Source of the DNA: Acinetobacter sp. ANC 3903
GTDB taxonomy: Bacteria > Pseudomonadota > Gammaproteobacteria > Pseudomonadales > Moraxellaceae
Assembly: GCF_002135315.1 (NCBI RefSeq)
Contig: NZ_NEGA01000011.1
Span: forward strand, 1 to 64,000
Direction: 5' to 3'
Length of the DNA stretch: 64,000 nucleotides
Below the pieces are notes generated by a model. It made no database searches. It was not told the origin of the DNA and was given only the letters and a program-made list of their open reading frames with translations. Every line of letters starts with the position of its first letter. Within the stretch, counting starts at the first letter, position 1. This document shows positions 38,458 to 48,401 of the stretch, in pieces. The translations under genes and the position numbers were made by a program.

Positions 38458-40527
38458 TTAAGTAAATAATGCCTTGTCCATTGTTTCCAGACGGTTCACA
38501 TCCATCGGCATTCCCAACAGAAAGCCCTGCAATTGCTGACAGCCTAAACGGGTCAATATGTCTGCCTGTAAAGGTGTTTCAACCCCTTCTGCAGTAACCA
38601 CCAGACCCAGTTTTATCGCCAGCTGGATAATACTTTCTAAAATCATTTCATCTTTTGAACCGACTGCCAGATCACGGATAAATTCCCGATCTATTTTCAA
38701 TTCATCTACCGGTAAGTTCTTCAAATATAAAAAGCTGGAATGACCTGTTCCAAAATCATCAATCGCCAGTTTAATCCCCATCTGACGTAACCGCTCAAAA
38801 CTCCGAATGGTAGAGTCAACATGATGCATAGCTGTGGATTCTGTAATTTCGATGGCTAAATGATTGGGATTAATCTGATATTGAGCAAATAATTTTTCTA
38901 GTGTTGTAAACAGATGTTTATGTTCAAATTGTACGGCGGATAAATTTACTGCGACTGGGAAATAGTTTGAATTGGTCTGTTCCCAGATTTGAATTTGTTT
39001 ACAGGCCTGTTCAAGTGCCCAATAGCCCATTTGAATAATCAGTCCGGTTTTTTCCGCGCCACCTATAAACATGTTCGGCGTCAACATTCCCAAGCTTGGA
39101 TGATTCCAGCGAATCAGGGCTTCTACCCCGCAAATTGCATAATCCCGGGTGGTAAATTTGGGCTGATAAAACAGAACAAATTGTTGTTCTTCAACGGCTT
39201 TATATAAATCATTAATCAGCTTGGTCTGACTTTTGGCCTCCTGCTGATCAGCACTGTAACTAAACAGGGAATAGGTGTTTCTACCTTGATATTTCGATGT
39301 CAACATGGCTGCATCTGCATTAATCAGCAGATCTTGCAAATTATTGCCATGATCTGGGTATAGGGCGATACCAATACTGCTCGAAATATTAATTTCTTTA
39401 CCGGCGATCAAAAAGCTGTCCTGAATTTGCCCCAACAGCTGTTCTGCTTTTGCAATGGCATGTTCAAGGGTGGCCTGTTCCAGCACCATCAAAAACTCAT
39501 CTCCACCTAAACGAAGCAGTTTTTCATTTGGTTTCAGCTTGTGCTGAATACGGCTGGCCAGTTGTACCAGCAACTGATCACCCACATGATGCCCAAATAC
39601 ATCATTCACCGCTTTAAAGCGGTCTAAATCGATATAGATAAAAGCAATTTTATCATCGCTATAACGAGGGTCAGTAAATAAAAAGTGTGAATATTCGGCC
39701 AGAAATAAACGATTGGGTAATTTGGTTAAATTGTCTTGCACGGCCTGATTGGCCAATTCACGATTGGCTTTAGAGAGCTGTATATTCCGGACTTCGAGTC
39801 TTTGTTCCAATATAGCGACACAAAATGCTGCGAGAAAAATTAAACTGGTGACTAAAATAACACTTAATAAAATTAATCCTTGCCCGGTTTGATAATGTGT
39901 AACCATCCGATCTGCAGCAATGGCATGAAAAATAATTGCCCCCATACCGACATAGTGCATCGTGATAATGGTCAGCGCCATCATACATACCAAAGAAATC
40001 TTGATCAGCAGCTTTTTCTGTGCTGCATTTTTATATTTAAAAATGAGCCAGAACGTTAAACCTGAACCAGCGATTGCAATTAAAACGGAAAAAATCGTCA
40101 GCAGAGGATCATAATAAATTTGGTGCTGATTGAGGACCAGTGCCATCAGGCCGGTATAGTGCATTCCGGCAATACCCATTCCCATCAGTACCGCCCCTAA
40201 GACAAGCCGGCCAAAGGGTAAGGTTTCCCGCGTGGTCAGCCAAATGGCAAAGGTCGATGCAATAAACGCAATAAGATACGAAACAAAAGTAAGACCATAA
40301 TCTAAAGAGTAATCTACCGGAAAATGATAAGCGAGCATACCGGCGAAGTGCATACACCAAATTGCAGCTCCGAGCGTGAGACCACTAATGATGAGAAGCA
40401 TTTTTTCATATTTCTGACCCAAGCCACGGAATAATAATTGTTCGAATGAAACTGTAAAATAACAGGCCAAAATAGTAATAATTATTGAAACAATTACCAG
40501 GCTAAAATCATAATGCATATGAACCAT
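38458..40527 (-). CDS. MHYT-GGDEF-EAL cyclic-di-GMP signalling protein
   Basis: A 689-residue membrane sensor-enzyme. Residues 1-240 hold seven hydrophobic helices with three MHYT-type motifs (MHF 59-61, MHYT 122-125, MHYV 190-193), a proposed copper-bound sensor of O2, CO or NO. The diguanylate cyclase signature GGDEF is at 341-345 and the phosphodiesterase signature EAL at 469-471, with downstream EAL residues (IDDFGTGHSS, LKIDREF, AEGVET) in place. Both catalytic sets look intact. The inhibitory RxxD site is replaced by KPNE. Net activity cannot be predicted. Confidence 0.9.
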   Translation of the reverse strand: MVHMHYDFSLVIVSIIITILACYFTVSFEQLLFRGLGQKYEKMLLIISGLTLGAAIWCMHFAGMLAYHFPVDYSLDYGLTFVSYLIAFIASTFAIWLTTRETLPFGRLVLGAVLMGMGIAGMHYTGLMALVLNQHQIYYDPLLTIFSVLIAIAGSGLTFWLIFKYKNAAQKKLLIKISLVCMMALTIITMHYVGMGAIIFHAIAADRMVTHYQTGQGLILLSVILVTSLIFLAAFCVAILEQRLEVRNIQLSKANRELANQAVQDNLTKLPNRLFLAEYSHFLFTDPRYSDDKIAFIYIDLDRFKAVNDVFGHHVGDQLLVQLASRIQHKLKPNEKLLRLGGDEFLMVLEQATLEHAIAKAEQLLGQIQDSFLIAGKEINISSSIGIALYPDHGNNLQDLLINADAAMLTSKYQGRNTYSLFSYSADQQEAKSQTKLINDLYKAVEEQQFVLFYQPKFTTRDYAICGVEALIRWNHPSLGMLTPNMFIGGAEKTGLIIQMGYWALEQACKQIQIWEQTNSNYFPVAVNLSAVQFEHKHLFTTLEKLFAQYQINPNHLAIEITESTAMHHVDSTIRSFERLRQMGIKLAIDDFGTGHSSFLYLKNLPVDELKIDREFIRDLAVGSKDEMILESIIQLAIKLGLVVTAEGVETPLQADILTRLGCQQLQGFLLGMPMDVNRLETMDKALFT

Positions 40528-40808
40528 ATGAAGTTCCGTATAGGTTATCTTTCTTGTTTTAATCCACGTGATTAGTACTCTTTATACTGTCTAAAAATTT
40601 TCATCTTCAAAAGAGTGGTTATAAAAACAATCAATTAAAACAAGAATCTAATACTATTCTATTTTGGTCAAGTGTTAATTGCTCTATTCATTTTTATTTC
40701 TAATTTATTCATTTTGCAAAATAAACATAGTTCAACATTTTATCATTATTCCTACATCATTCATATTTTTAAAAGTAGCGCTAAATATGAATTCCCCCAT
40801 GCATAAAT
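40528..40808 (-). promoter_or_regulatory. Upstream region of the MHYT-GGDEF-EAL gene
   Basis: About 280 A/T-rich bases between the cyclic-di-GMP gene and the prc terminator. I see no gene and no clear repeat. The region must contain the promoter for the minus-strand cyclic-di-GMP gene, but I cannot assign -35 and -10 boxes. Confidence 0.4.
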
Positions 40809-40841
40809 AAAAAACCAGTCAGATCAACTGACTGGTTTTTT
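40809..40841. terminator. prc terminator, symmetric
   Basis: A 14-bp perfect stem with core CCAGTCAG / CTGACTGG, flanked by A6 and T6, 26 bp past the prc stop on the minus strand. Confidence 0.88.
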
Positions 40842-40867
40842 AAATAGATAAAAGCTAAATAATCACT

Positions 40868-43066
40868 CTATTTGGCAGAAGCCTTAGCTGACTGTAATTT
40901 CGCATAATCCAATAAAATATTGGCAGACTCTGTCACAAATGTTTCTTCTTCAGCTAATGCAGGGCGTTGAGTTGCCTTCATTTTTGCACGAGATTCAATC
41001 AGGGCATCAACAGAAGCCTGGTAACTTTCCCAATTGGCATAAGGCTTTTGACCCGTCATGCTACGGCGTTGATTTTCCGCCTCTAAAGTTTTCTGCTCAA
41101 GTGCATTCAACTCGGCTTTACGCTGATCAATATCCAGTACCACACGCTTTTGCTCATCGGTTTTTTTCGCAATGGCTTTACGCTGCTCCAGATATTTAAA
41201 TTGCGGATCAGCAACGACGCGTTGCTGCGACATTTGCGTCAGATTTTGCACATAAGGTTGTACCGAACCTTCACGCTTAAACGGTGCTGTTGGAATGGTA
41301 TCCCATTTCAAGGCATTCTTGGCTTTACGTTCGCCAAACTCTTCGTTGTAGATATCGACCAGTTTGATGTCCGGTACAACCCCTTTATTTTGAGTACTTC
41401 CCCCAGTCACGCGGTAGAACTTACGCTGGGTCAAGGTTGCCTGACCATAGGCCAAGGTATCAAGCTGAACCTGAGCGGTTCCTTTACCGGTGGTGGTACT
41501 GCCAATCACAATCCCGCGCTCATAATCCTGAATAGCGGCAGAATAAATCTCACTGGCGGATGCTGAAGCCAGATTAATCATAACCGCCAATGGACCAGCA
41601 TAGGTTTGTGCACCACCGTCATCATCTTCAAACACACTGACATTGCCGTTACCATCGCGAATTTGTACCACTGGACCCGATTTGATGACTTGTCCTAACA
41701 TACGCGCAACTTCTTCAAGCGAGCCACCCGGGTTATTACGCAAATCGATAATAATCCCTTCTACTTTCTTGGCTGCCAGGCTTTTTAGGGCATTGTTGGT
41801 ATCTTCAGAAACAGAGCGATAATCCGTACCGGCACGACGCGCACGATAGTTCAAATAAAATGACGGAATTTCAATCACACCAAAAGTATGATTTTTACCA
41901 TCACGCTTGATCTCTACGGTACGTGAACGAACTCCAGCATCTTCTTCTTGAATCACATCACGCACCAGGCTAACCGTACGTGCCTGTCCCATAGATGCGC
42001 CTGCACCCAATAAACGCAGGCTGACCTTGGTTCCGCGCTTGCCACGTATCAGACCCACTACTTCATTGCTGGCCCAACCGATCACATCCACCATTTTATC
42101 GCCATCTTGGGCTACGCCAATAATGCGGTCTCCGGGTTTGATCTGACCTGATTTACTGGCCGGACCACCTTCCACAATAGTTTCAATTTTGGTGTAATCT
42201 TCATTGCCGCGTTCAGGACGAATCGACACCCCAATCCCTTCTAATTGCAGGGTAGTTTGACGATTCAACTCCATTGCATCAACAGGCGGGAAATAGTTGC
42301 TGTGCGGGTCATAGGTCAACATCATCGCATTTAAGGTCTTGTCGAGCACATCATCACTTTTTACCCGGCTGACACGCTCAAGCTGACGGGTATAACGCTT
42401 GGTCAGGGTTTGAACTGGCGTTAAATCTTCCGGACTTGCCAGATCCTGACCATTGGCCAGAGTTGGATCATCTTTTAAGGCTTTTTGCTTCGCAGACTCT
42501 TCTTCCTTACTAATATTCAAGTTAATCAGCTGCGATACCAACATTTTTTGCCAATGGGCACGTTGTTCTGCTGCAGACTTGAAATAAGGTGCTTTTTCAC
42601 GATCAGTATCAATATAAACATTGGTTTGTTTCAAGTTTTGCGGTTTTTTCAACTCAGCCAGCATGAACTCATAAAACTGTTTTAAGCGTTCACGGTATTG
42701 GGCATGAATTAAATATGGACCCGATAAATCCCCGGCTTTTAATGCGGCACCGAAATTTGCACCATAATTTTTCTTATATTGTTCCACTTCAGATGCTAAA
42801 AATAATGTATGGTCTGCATCCAGGCTATCTAGATAAAAATCAAGAATACGATTCGAAGTTGCCGCATCTAAACGCTGATTTAAATAATGCTGGCGGTCAA
42901 CCAGAGTTGCCAATTGGCGTGAAACCAACGCCTGTTCCTGCGTAGGTTGAATCGATTGAGAAACTGCCTCTGTATTATTAGCTGCAATTGCCTCGTTCAT
43001 TACATGAGAAAAGAAAAATCCTCCAGTCGCGATTGCAACTGCACAAGCTAATGTCTGAAGTTTCAT
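40868..43066 (-). CDS. prc: Carboxy-terminal processing (tail-specific) protease Prc
   Basis: A periplasmic S41 serine protease that trims or degrades proteins from their C-termini and, in other bacteria, controls peptidoglycan hydrolases such as MepS. A signal peptide (about 1-29) precedes a helical domain, a PDZ domain (about 275-360) and the protease core with the Ser/Lys dyad S503 (SASASEI) and K528 (TTGKGTAQ), spaced 25 residues apart as in E. coli. Length 732 (E. coli 682). Divergent from nagZ, another cell-wall gene. Confidence 0.95.
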   Translation of the reverse strand: MKLQTLACAVAIATGGFFFSHVMNEAIAANNTEAVSQSIQPTQEQALVSRQLATLVDRQHYLNQRLDAATSNRILDFYLDSLDADHTLFLASEVEQYKKNYGANFGAALKAGDLSGPYLIHAQYRERLKQFYEFMLAELKKPQNLKQTNVYIDTDREKAPYFKSAAEQRAHWQKMLVSQLINLNISKEEESAKQKALKDDPTLANGQDLASPEDLTPVQTLTKRYTRQLERVSRVKSDDVLDKTLNAMMLTYDPHSNYFPPVDAMELNRQTTLQLEGIGVSIRPERGNEDYTKIETIVEGGPASKSGQIKPGDRIIGVAQDGDKMVDVIGWASNEVVGLIRGKRGTKVSLRLLGAGASMGQARTVSLVRDVIQEEDAGVRSRTVEIKRDGKNHTFGVIEIPSFYLNYRARRAGTDYRSVSEDTNNALKSLAAKKVEGIIIDLRNNPGGSLEEVARMLGQVIKSGPVVQIRDGNGNVSVFEDDDGGAQTYAGPLAVMINLASASASEIYSAAIQDYERGIVIGSTTTGKGTAQVQLDTLAYGQATLTQRKFYRVTGGSTQNKGVVPDIKLVDIYNEEFGERKAKNALKWDTIPTAPFKREGSVQPYVQNLTQMSQQRVVADPQFKYLEQRKAIAKKTDEQKRVVLDIDQRKAELNALEQKTLEAENQRRSMTGQKPYANWESYQASVDALIESRAKMKATQRPALAEEETFVTESANILLDYAKLQSAKASAK

Positions 43067-43263
43067 AAATAATTCGTACTTCCTTGGTCTTGGACCAATA
43101 TTGCATCGTCGTTTTTTAACATGAATTGAGTATATTCAAAATCTTAAACAACTTAATATGTATGTCGTGTAGTTTTATCATATTCTGTACTGTCAAAATG
43201 TAGCAAATCATTGCAGAATTCGGGTATTGTTTTTCTTTATAAAATTCCAACACGGACACCGAT

Positions 43264-44286
43264 ATGATTGGCGCATTGATGCTAGACATCGCTGGCACAG
43301 AACTTACTCAAGAAGATATTGAACTATTACGAGCACCGCAAGTAGGCGGCATGATTTTATTTTCACGAAATATAGAATCACCTGAGCAGGTTCGTGCCTT
43401 AACCGATCATATGCGTCGCATCAGACCTGACATTTTAATTGCTGTGGATCAGGAAGGCGGCCGGGTACAGCGCTTGAAACAGGGCTTTACCTTACTGCCT
43501 ACCATGGGCCGTTTAGGTGAGCTTTACCTGAATGAACCTGAAAAAGCCGTGGATTTGGCCGAGCAATGTGGCTGGCTGATGGCTACTGAAGTGCTTGCTG
43601 TTGGGATTGACTTCAGTTTTGCACCAGTCCTGGACTTGAATGATGTCAGTGATGTGATTGGCGATCGTGGTTTTGCCAAAAACATTGAAGATATTGTCCC
43701 TCTTGCCAGTGCTTTCATCAAAGGCATGAAACGTGCAGGCATGGCCAATACCGGTAAACATTTTCCGGGGCACGGTTCGGTCAAGGCAGACTCCCATGTT
43801 GCAGCACCCGTAGATTCACGTACTTATGATGAAATTTATAATAAGGATATGCAAACGTTTATCCAGCTCATGCCACAGTTGGATGCCTTGATGCCTGCAC
43901 ATGTGATTTATGACCAGGTCGATCCGAACCCTGCTGGTTTCTCACCTTATTGGATTCAAAAAGTTCTGCGTCAAGAACTGAACTTTGACGGCGTGCTGTT
44001 CTCCGATGACTTAACCATGCAAGCCGCATGTGTTGCTGGTGGCGCAGATGCTCGTATTCAGGCTGCACTCAAAGCCGGATGTGATATGGGCCTGGTTTGT
44101 AATGACCGCTCAGCAGCATGTACCGCACTCGAAGGGATTAGCGATTTACCTTTACCCAATCAACAGCGTCTGCAGCGTATGCGCGGTAAAATTCCAGAAA
44201 TCACGGTTGGGCAAACACTAGACTTGGGGGCAGAATGGCAAAAAGTTCGCGATAGCATCGAAAACTTTAAAAAATCATTTAATTAA
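43264..44286 (+). CDS. nagZ: Beta-N-acetylglucosaminidase NagZ
   Basis: A cytoplasmic GH3 glycosidase that removes N-acetylglucosamine from recycled anhydromuropeptides and so shapes the signal for AmpC beta-lactamase induction. The GH3/NagZ motif KHFPGHG lies near 167-173, the region containing the family's catalytic histidine/aspartate dyad; AVDQEGGRVQRL is also present. Length 340 (E. coli 341). Divergent from prc across 197 bp. Confidence 0.95.
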   Translation: MIGALMLDIAGTELTQEDIELLRAPQVGGMILFSRNIESPEQVRALTDHMRRIRPDILIAVDQEGGRVQRLKQGFTLLPTMGRLGELYLNEPEKAVDLAEQCGWLMATEVLAVGIDFSFAPVLDLNDVSDVIGDRGFAKNIEDIVPLASAFIKGMKRAGMANTGKHFPGHGSVKADSHVAAPVDSRTYDEIYNKDMQTFIQLMPQLDALMPAHVIYDQVDPNPAGFSPYWIQKVLRQELNFDGVLFSDDLTMQAACVAGGADARIQAALKAGCDMGLVCNDRSAACTALEGISDLPLPNQQRLQRMRGKIPEITVGQTLDLGAEWQKVRDSIENFKKSFN

Positions 44287-44292
44287 TGCGAC

Positions 44293-44325
44293 AAAAGGAA
44301 CACGACAAGGTGTTCCTTTTTCTTT
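44293..44325 (+). terminator. nagZ terminator
   Basis: An 11-bp stem AAAAGGAACAC / GTGTTCCTTTT with loop GACAAG, followed by TCTTT, 6 bp after the nagZ stop. Confidence 0.82.
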
Positions 44326-44484
44326 ATGATAAATAAAAATAAAATGCACTTACTTCATTCAGCTCATTGTGCTTTGCGTCAAAACTAAAAATAAGCTGAG
44401 CTGGCAATGTAAGAAACTCAACAAATAAACAACCAATAAACAACCAACGTTAAAAACTAAAAAAACAGATAAGGTCAGGATGAC

Positions 44485-45345
44485 ATGACACAACAGCTTT
44501 CAGAACATCGACATATTTCATTTACTGCCCATTACACCGGATACATCTGGTACACCATGGGAATTTCTCACCCCGTTTTTGCGACCTCTAAAGGGAAAAT
44601 GTTAGCCAAACTGGTGCATCCCTTAGAAAGCTGGGCTGAAAAATTTGTCGGCGGCAGTATGCGTACCACATTAAAACAACGCCACCGCATGATTGATCAG
44701 CATCTCACGCAACTGATTGAACAGTACCCGGATTTGCAGGTACTTGAAATTGCCAGCGGGCTTTCTCCCCGTGGCTGGAATTTCCGGCAGAAGTTTCCCC
44801 ATATTGATTATCGTGAACTTGATTTACCCGATATGGCGAAAGTAAAAACCAAAGCCCTGAAACATATTGATGCCAATAGCCCGGAAGTTTTATCAGTCGA
44901 TTTATTCACTGCTGATTTTGCACAGGCTTTTCAGGTCTTTGACAAGAATCGGCCCTTGGTAGTCATTAGCGAAGGCCTAATTAATTACTTTAACAAAGAC
45001 ATGTTATTGCAATTACTCAAAGCAATTCATCATTATGGGCAGAACTTTAAAAAACTGCATTACCTTACCGATATCTATCCAGAACCGGTGAAAAACAAAC
45101 TGGCCAATTTTATTTGGGCATGCAGTAAATTATTGAAATGGATGTCTAAGAGCGCATTTAGTTTCCATTTTATTGATCCGCAGCAAGCACAGGAATTTTT
45201 CCAGCAAGCAGGTTTTGAACAGGTCAGTATTGTACAACCGCAACAGTATTTTCAAAATCCAGCCGTGCCTTTCACCTCGAACGAGGAACATCTGGGTGAT
45301 CTGGTCTGGATGATTCATGCAAGCAAAAAAAACAGCGTTATATAA
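44485..45345 (+). CDS. SAM-dependent methyltransferase, leucine-carboxyl-methyltransferase-like
   Basis: A 286-residue class I methyltransferase resembling the LCMT/Tcmp family. SAM-binding motif I is LEIASGLSPRGWNF (about 87-100), with a following acidic YRELDLPDMAKVK and the ISEGLINYF segment typical of this group. The substrate is unknown. The last codons and the TAA stop lie inside the terminator hairpin, so the C-terminal KKNSVI is encoded by the stem. Single gene, convergent with the hydrolase-PilZ gene. Confidence 0.8.
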   Translation: MTQQLSEHRHISFTAHYTGYIWYTMGISHPVFATSKGKMLAKLVHPLESWAEKFVGGSMRTTLKQRHRMIDQHLTQLIEQYPDLQVLEIASGLSPRGWNFRQKFPHIDYRELDLPDMAKVKTKALKHIDANSPEVLSVDLFTADFAQAFQVFDKNRPLVVISEGLINYFNKDMLLQLLKAIHHYGQNFKKLHYLTDIYPEPVKNKLANFIWACSKLLKWMSKSAFSFHFIDPQQAQEFFQQAGFEQVSIVQPQQYFQNPAVPFTSNEEHLGDLVWMIHASKKNSVI

Positions 45346-45358
45346 CGCTGTTTTTTTT
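45325..45358. terminator. Symmetric terminator overlapping the methyltransferase stop
   Basis: A 16-bp stem built on the palindrome CAGCGTTATATAACGCTG, flanked by A8 and T9. The methyltransferase stop codon (45343-45345) is in the right arm. It should also terminate the convergent hydrolase-PilZ gene, which ends at 45374. Confidence 0.9.
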
Positions 45359-45373
45359 TGATCTGGCTCCACA

Positions 45374-46705
45374 TTAACTGACCGATTCCAATACTGTCAT
45401 CACTTCTTTTTGTCGTTGTACATAACGCAATAAACGCTCTGCCACATCAAAACTGCCATGCTTGAATAAGGCACGAACTCGTGTTGAATTGACTTCAAAA
45501 ATTAAGCATTCAATTTTAAATTGACCTTCTTCATCTTCCAGGTGTAGAGCCAAATCACGTGGATATTGTGCAGCTTTTTCTGTTAAGCCTTCGGCAAACT
45601 CAAGCAAAACGCCAAAGAAATTTAGATCCACTATATGAGTAGGCAGTTTTAACGGTGAATGACGATGAGTTAATATGGTCATCGGTTTTTGTACAGCAAT
45701 ACGCTCTTCGCCACGGCGCTCTAGAGTCAGTAACTGAGCACGTGTCATCGGGATAATCCCTTCTACATTTTGAATAGGCAGACCCTGCAAGAAGGTAGCA
45801 AACAGACTCATGGTTTCTTTACGACGCTGTAATTGCGGCACATGATCAGCATTGGCAATCATGGCGAATTCCATATCTGGACATTGCAAGGCAAAATTGG
45901 CATTTTCATGTGGCAAGGTAAAACTGTCATATTGCCCACATGCAACCAGTACTTTACATTGCGGAATAGGTACATCAGTTAAACGCAATAATCGGCTACA
46001 GTTGATTTCATAACGATCTTGCTCAGTTGCCGTAAATTCAGCCATCTGTCTGAAGAACAGACGCTTTGCTGTCGGTGACATGCGGGTTTGATCAATTTTG
46101 GCATGATTGACCAGATACAGAATCACCGCCTGACCAAACTCATCCATGCGCTGTTCATTCATTAAATGTAAAGATTCTTCCAGCAGCATGCGCCAGCTTT
46201 TACGTGTTTTTTGCATCACGCCCATCAAAATCATTCGGTCAATCAGTTCAGGGCGTTGATGTGCCAAACCTGAAGCCACCACCGAGCCTAGAGACATCCC
46301 CATGACCGAAACTTTGGGAAGTTTTTCTACATCCAGCCATTCACCGAGCATACGTGCCAAGTCCGGCAATTCTAGAGTTCCCGCAGAAACACCGGTATCA
46401 CGATTGGCAATTTGCTGATTGGCCCCCATGGAAGGCAAATCAATCAAGATAATTGGTCCTGCACTCAGCAGCTGTTCAACGCAATATTTATAAGAATTAA
46501 AATTTTGAAATGCCCCACCCACAATGACAACTGGCGTGTTGTGGATAGTTTCAGGTTGAGCAATTGCCATATACTCAATTTTCCAACCGTTAATCCATGT
46601 CGTTCGTGCCGGTTCTTTAAAAATGTTCCTATGGTAAAGATCAAAAAAACTAAAATCTGCGTTTGATTCTTCTACTTCCGAGTCCATTTGGATCATGGAA
46701 TTCAT
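45374..46705 (-). CDS. Alpha/beta hydrolase fused to a C-terminal PilZ-like domain
   Basis: A 443-residue cytoplasmic fusion. Residues about 35-305 are an alpha/beta hydrolase with all three triad candidates: S138 in GMSLGS, D260 in ACGQYDSF and H288 in NADHVPQ. Residues about 325-440 resemble PilZ, the cyclic-di-GMP-binding domain: RRGEER (330-335) fits the RxxxR motif, and DLNFFG (360-365) sits where D/NxSxxG is expected, with N for S. If functional, the nucleotide would control a hydrolase. The substrate is unknown. GGAGGAAGG precedes the ATG, a very strong ribosome-binding site. Confidence 0.8.
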   Translation of the reverse strand: MNSMIQMDSEVEESNADFSFFDLYHRNIFKEPARTTWINGWKIEYMAIAQPETIHNTPVVIVGGAFQNFNSYKYCVEQLLSAGPIILIDLPSMGANQQIANRDTGVSAGTLELPDLARMLGEWLDVEKLPKVSVMGMSLGSVVASGLAHQRPELIDRMILMGVMQKTRKSWRMLLEESLHLMNEQRMDEFGQAVILYLVNHAKIDQTRMSPTAKRLFFRQMAEFTATEQDRYEINCSRLLRLTDVPIPQCKVLVACGQYDSFTLPHENANFALQCPDMEFAMIANADHVPQLQRRKETMSLFATFLQGLPIQNVEGIIPMTRAQLLTLERRGEERIAVQKPMTILTHRHSPLKLPTHIVDLNFFGVLLEFAEGLTEKAAQYPRDLALHLEDEEGQFKIECLIFEVNSTRVRALFKHGSFDVAERLLRYVQRQKEVMTVLESVS

Positions 46706-47009
46706 ATCCCTTCCTCCATTCTTGCCTTATTGTTATTTTGCAAGAAAATAAATTTAGAATTTCTGCGCCACACTGCTTCCATTCTTCGCTGTAATTATCG
46801 GACGTCACTGTCCTTATATCTTTTCATAATATACAGAGGATGAACACTCAAGCAACTGATTCCATGACCACTTATCTAAATTTACCCAGAAAAGGATTTC
46901 AAAATATTAACAGCCTGAAAGTTTCAGGGACTTTTTTCGGGTCAGATGCTTCATTGTCGGGTTCCAGACTGTTACTATCAAAGTGTAATTTCTAAGTGAT
47001 CAAACCGCT
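46706..47009. promoter_or_regulatory. Divergent promoter region, hydrolase-PilZ / proA
   Basis: 304 bases between divergent genes. It must hold both promoters, but I cannot assign them firmly. A small palindrome CCTGAAA-G-TTTCAGG (46914-46928) is followed by a T6 run and could be a weak terminator or attenuator 80 bp before proA. A 51-codon ORF is listed separately. Confidence 0.4.
46840..46995 (+). CDS. Possible 51-codon ORF just upstream of proA
   Basis: An ATG at 46840 opens 51 codons ([12 protein letters not shown]... ending LLLSKCNF) with TAA at 46993-46995, 14 bp before proA. AGAGG abuts the start codon, too close for normal initiation; a second ATG at codon 9 has no ribosome-binding site. 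There is no recognisable domain and it contains the CCTGAAAGTTTCAGG palindrome. It could be a leader peptide for proA or a chance frame; I lean to chance. Confidence 0.18.
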   Translation: MNTQATDSMTTYLNLPRKGFQNINSLKVSGTFFGSDASLSGSRLLLSKCNF

Positions 47010-48275
47010 ATGCAAGATTCAATTGAACAATATATGCAAACGGTAGGACAACAGGCACGCCAGGCTTCTCGCGTGTTGACAAGCGCTTCTACCCAAACCA
47101 AAAACAATGCCTTATCTGCAATTTACACTGCATTACAAGACAGTGAAGCTGCAATTCTGGCGGCCAACCAAATCGATATGACCAATGGTCGTAACAACAA
47201 TTTGGACAGTGCATTGCTTGATCGTTTAGAACTTACCCCCAGCCGCTTTAAAGGCATGCTGCATGGCTTAAAAGATGTGATGAATCTGGTCGACCCGATT
47301 GGAGAAATTACCGACCTTGCTTACCGACCTTCAGGCATTCAGCTAGGGAAAATGCGGGTTCCTTTAGGTGTAGTCGGCATGATTTACGAATCACGTCCCA
47401 ATGTCACACTGGAAGCGGCTTCTCTAGCACTCAAGTCTGGCAATGCCATTATTTTGCGTGGTGGTTCTGAGGCACTGGAGTCCAACAAAGCCATTGCCGA
47501 AGCGATTCAGCATGGTTTAAAGACTTCAGGTTTACCAGAAACTTCGGTGCAAGTGATTAACACGACGGACCGTGCCGCAGTCGGACACCTGATTACCATG
47601 TCTGAATATGTGGATGTGATTGTTCCACGTGGAGGCAAAAGCCTGATTGAACGTGTGAGCAACGAAGCCCGTATTCCAGTGATTAAGCATTTAGATGGTA
47701 ATTGCCATGTCTTTGTGGAAGCACAAGCTGACTTGCAAAAAGCCTTACCGATTGCACTGAATGCCAAGACCCATCGTTATGGCGTATGTAATGCCATGGA
47801 AACCTTGCTGGTGGATGAGAAAGTCGCTGAAGAATTCTTGCCAAGCATTGCTGAACTGTATGCAGAAAAACAGGTAGAACTGCGCGGCTGCCGTGAAACA
47901 CAGCGCATTCTCGGTTCAACTGTAAAACCGGCCAGTGAAGAAGACTGGTATACCGAATATCTAGGTCCAATTTTGGCGGTTAAAGTGGTCAGCGGGATTG
48001 ATGAAGCCATTGAGCATATTAACAAATATGGCTCACACCATACTGATGCCATCATTACCGAAAACTTTAGCCTTGCGCGTCAGTTCTTGGCACGTGTAGA
48101 TTCAAGTTCAGTGATGATCAATGCCTCTACCCGTTTTGCCGACGGCTTTGAGTATGGTCTGGGTGCAGAAATCGGCATTTCTACCGATAAAATTCATGCC
48201 CGTGGTCCGGTTGGACTGGAAGGTTTGACCTCACAAAAATGGGTCGTGTTTGGTGATGGTCAAATTCGCCAATAA
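47010..48275 (+). CDS. proA: Gamma-glutamyl phosphate reductase
   Basis: ProA reduces gamma-glutamyl phosphate to glutamate semialdehyde in proline synthesis. It is an aldehyde-dehydrogenase-fold enzyme with the catalytic cysteine in [14 protein letters not shown] and the ProA signature [21 protein letters not shown] near the C-terminus. Length 421 (E. coli 417). ProB, normally its partner, is not adjacent; proC is about 31 kb away. Confidence 0.96.
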   Translation: MQDSIEQYMQTVGQQARQASRVLTSASTQTKNNALSAIYTALQDSEAAILAANQIDMTNGRNNNLDSALLDRLELTPSRFKGMLHGLKDVMNLVDPIGEITDLAYRPSGIQLGKMRVPLGVVGMIYESRPNVTLEAASLALKSGNAIILRGGSEALESNKAIAEAIQHGLKTSGLPETSVQVINTTDRAAVGHLITMSEYVDVIVPRGGKSLIERVSNEARIPVIKHLDGNCHVFVEAQADLQKALPIALNAKTHRYGVCNAMETLLVDEKVAEEFLPSIAELYAEKQVELRGCRETQRILGSTVKPASEEDWYTEYLGPILAVKVVSGIDEAIEHINKYGSHHTDAIITENFSLARQFLARVDSSSVMINASTRFADGFEYGLGAEIGISTDKIHARGPVGLEGLTSQKWVVFGDGQIRQ

Positions 48276-48401
48276 ATCAGCGCTGCTGTGTAGTTAAAAA
48301 ATATGCGTTGTTCAGCTTCAAAATTGGGGCTGAACACAACCTTCATCTCCCTCCGAAAAATGTTGTAACATCATAAAAACAACGATAAAAGGGAAAAGAC
48401 G

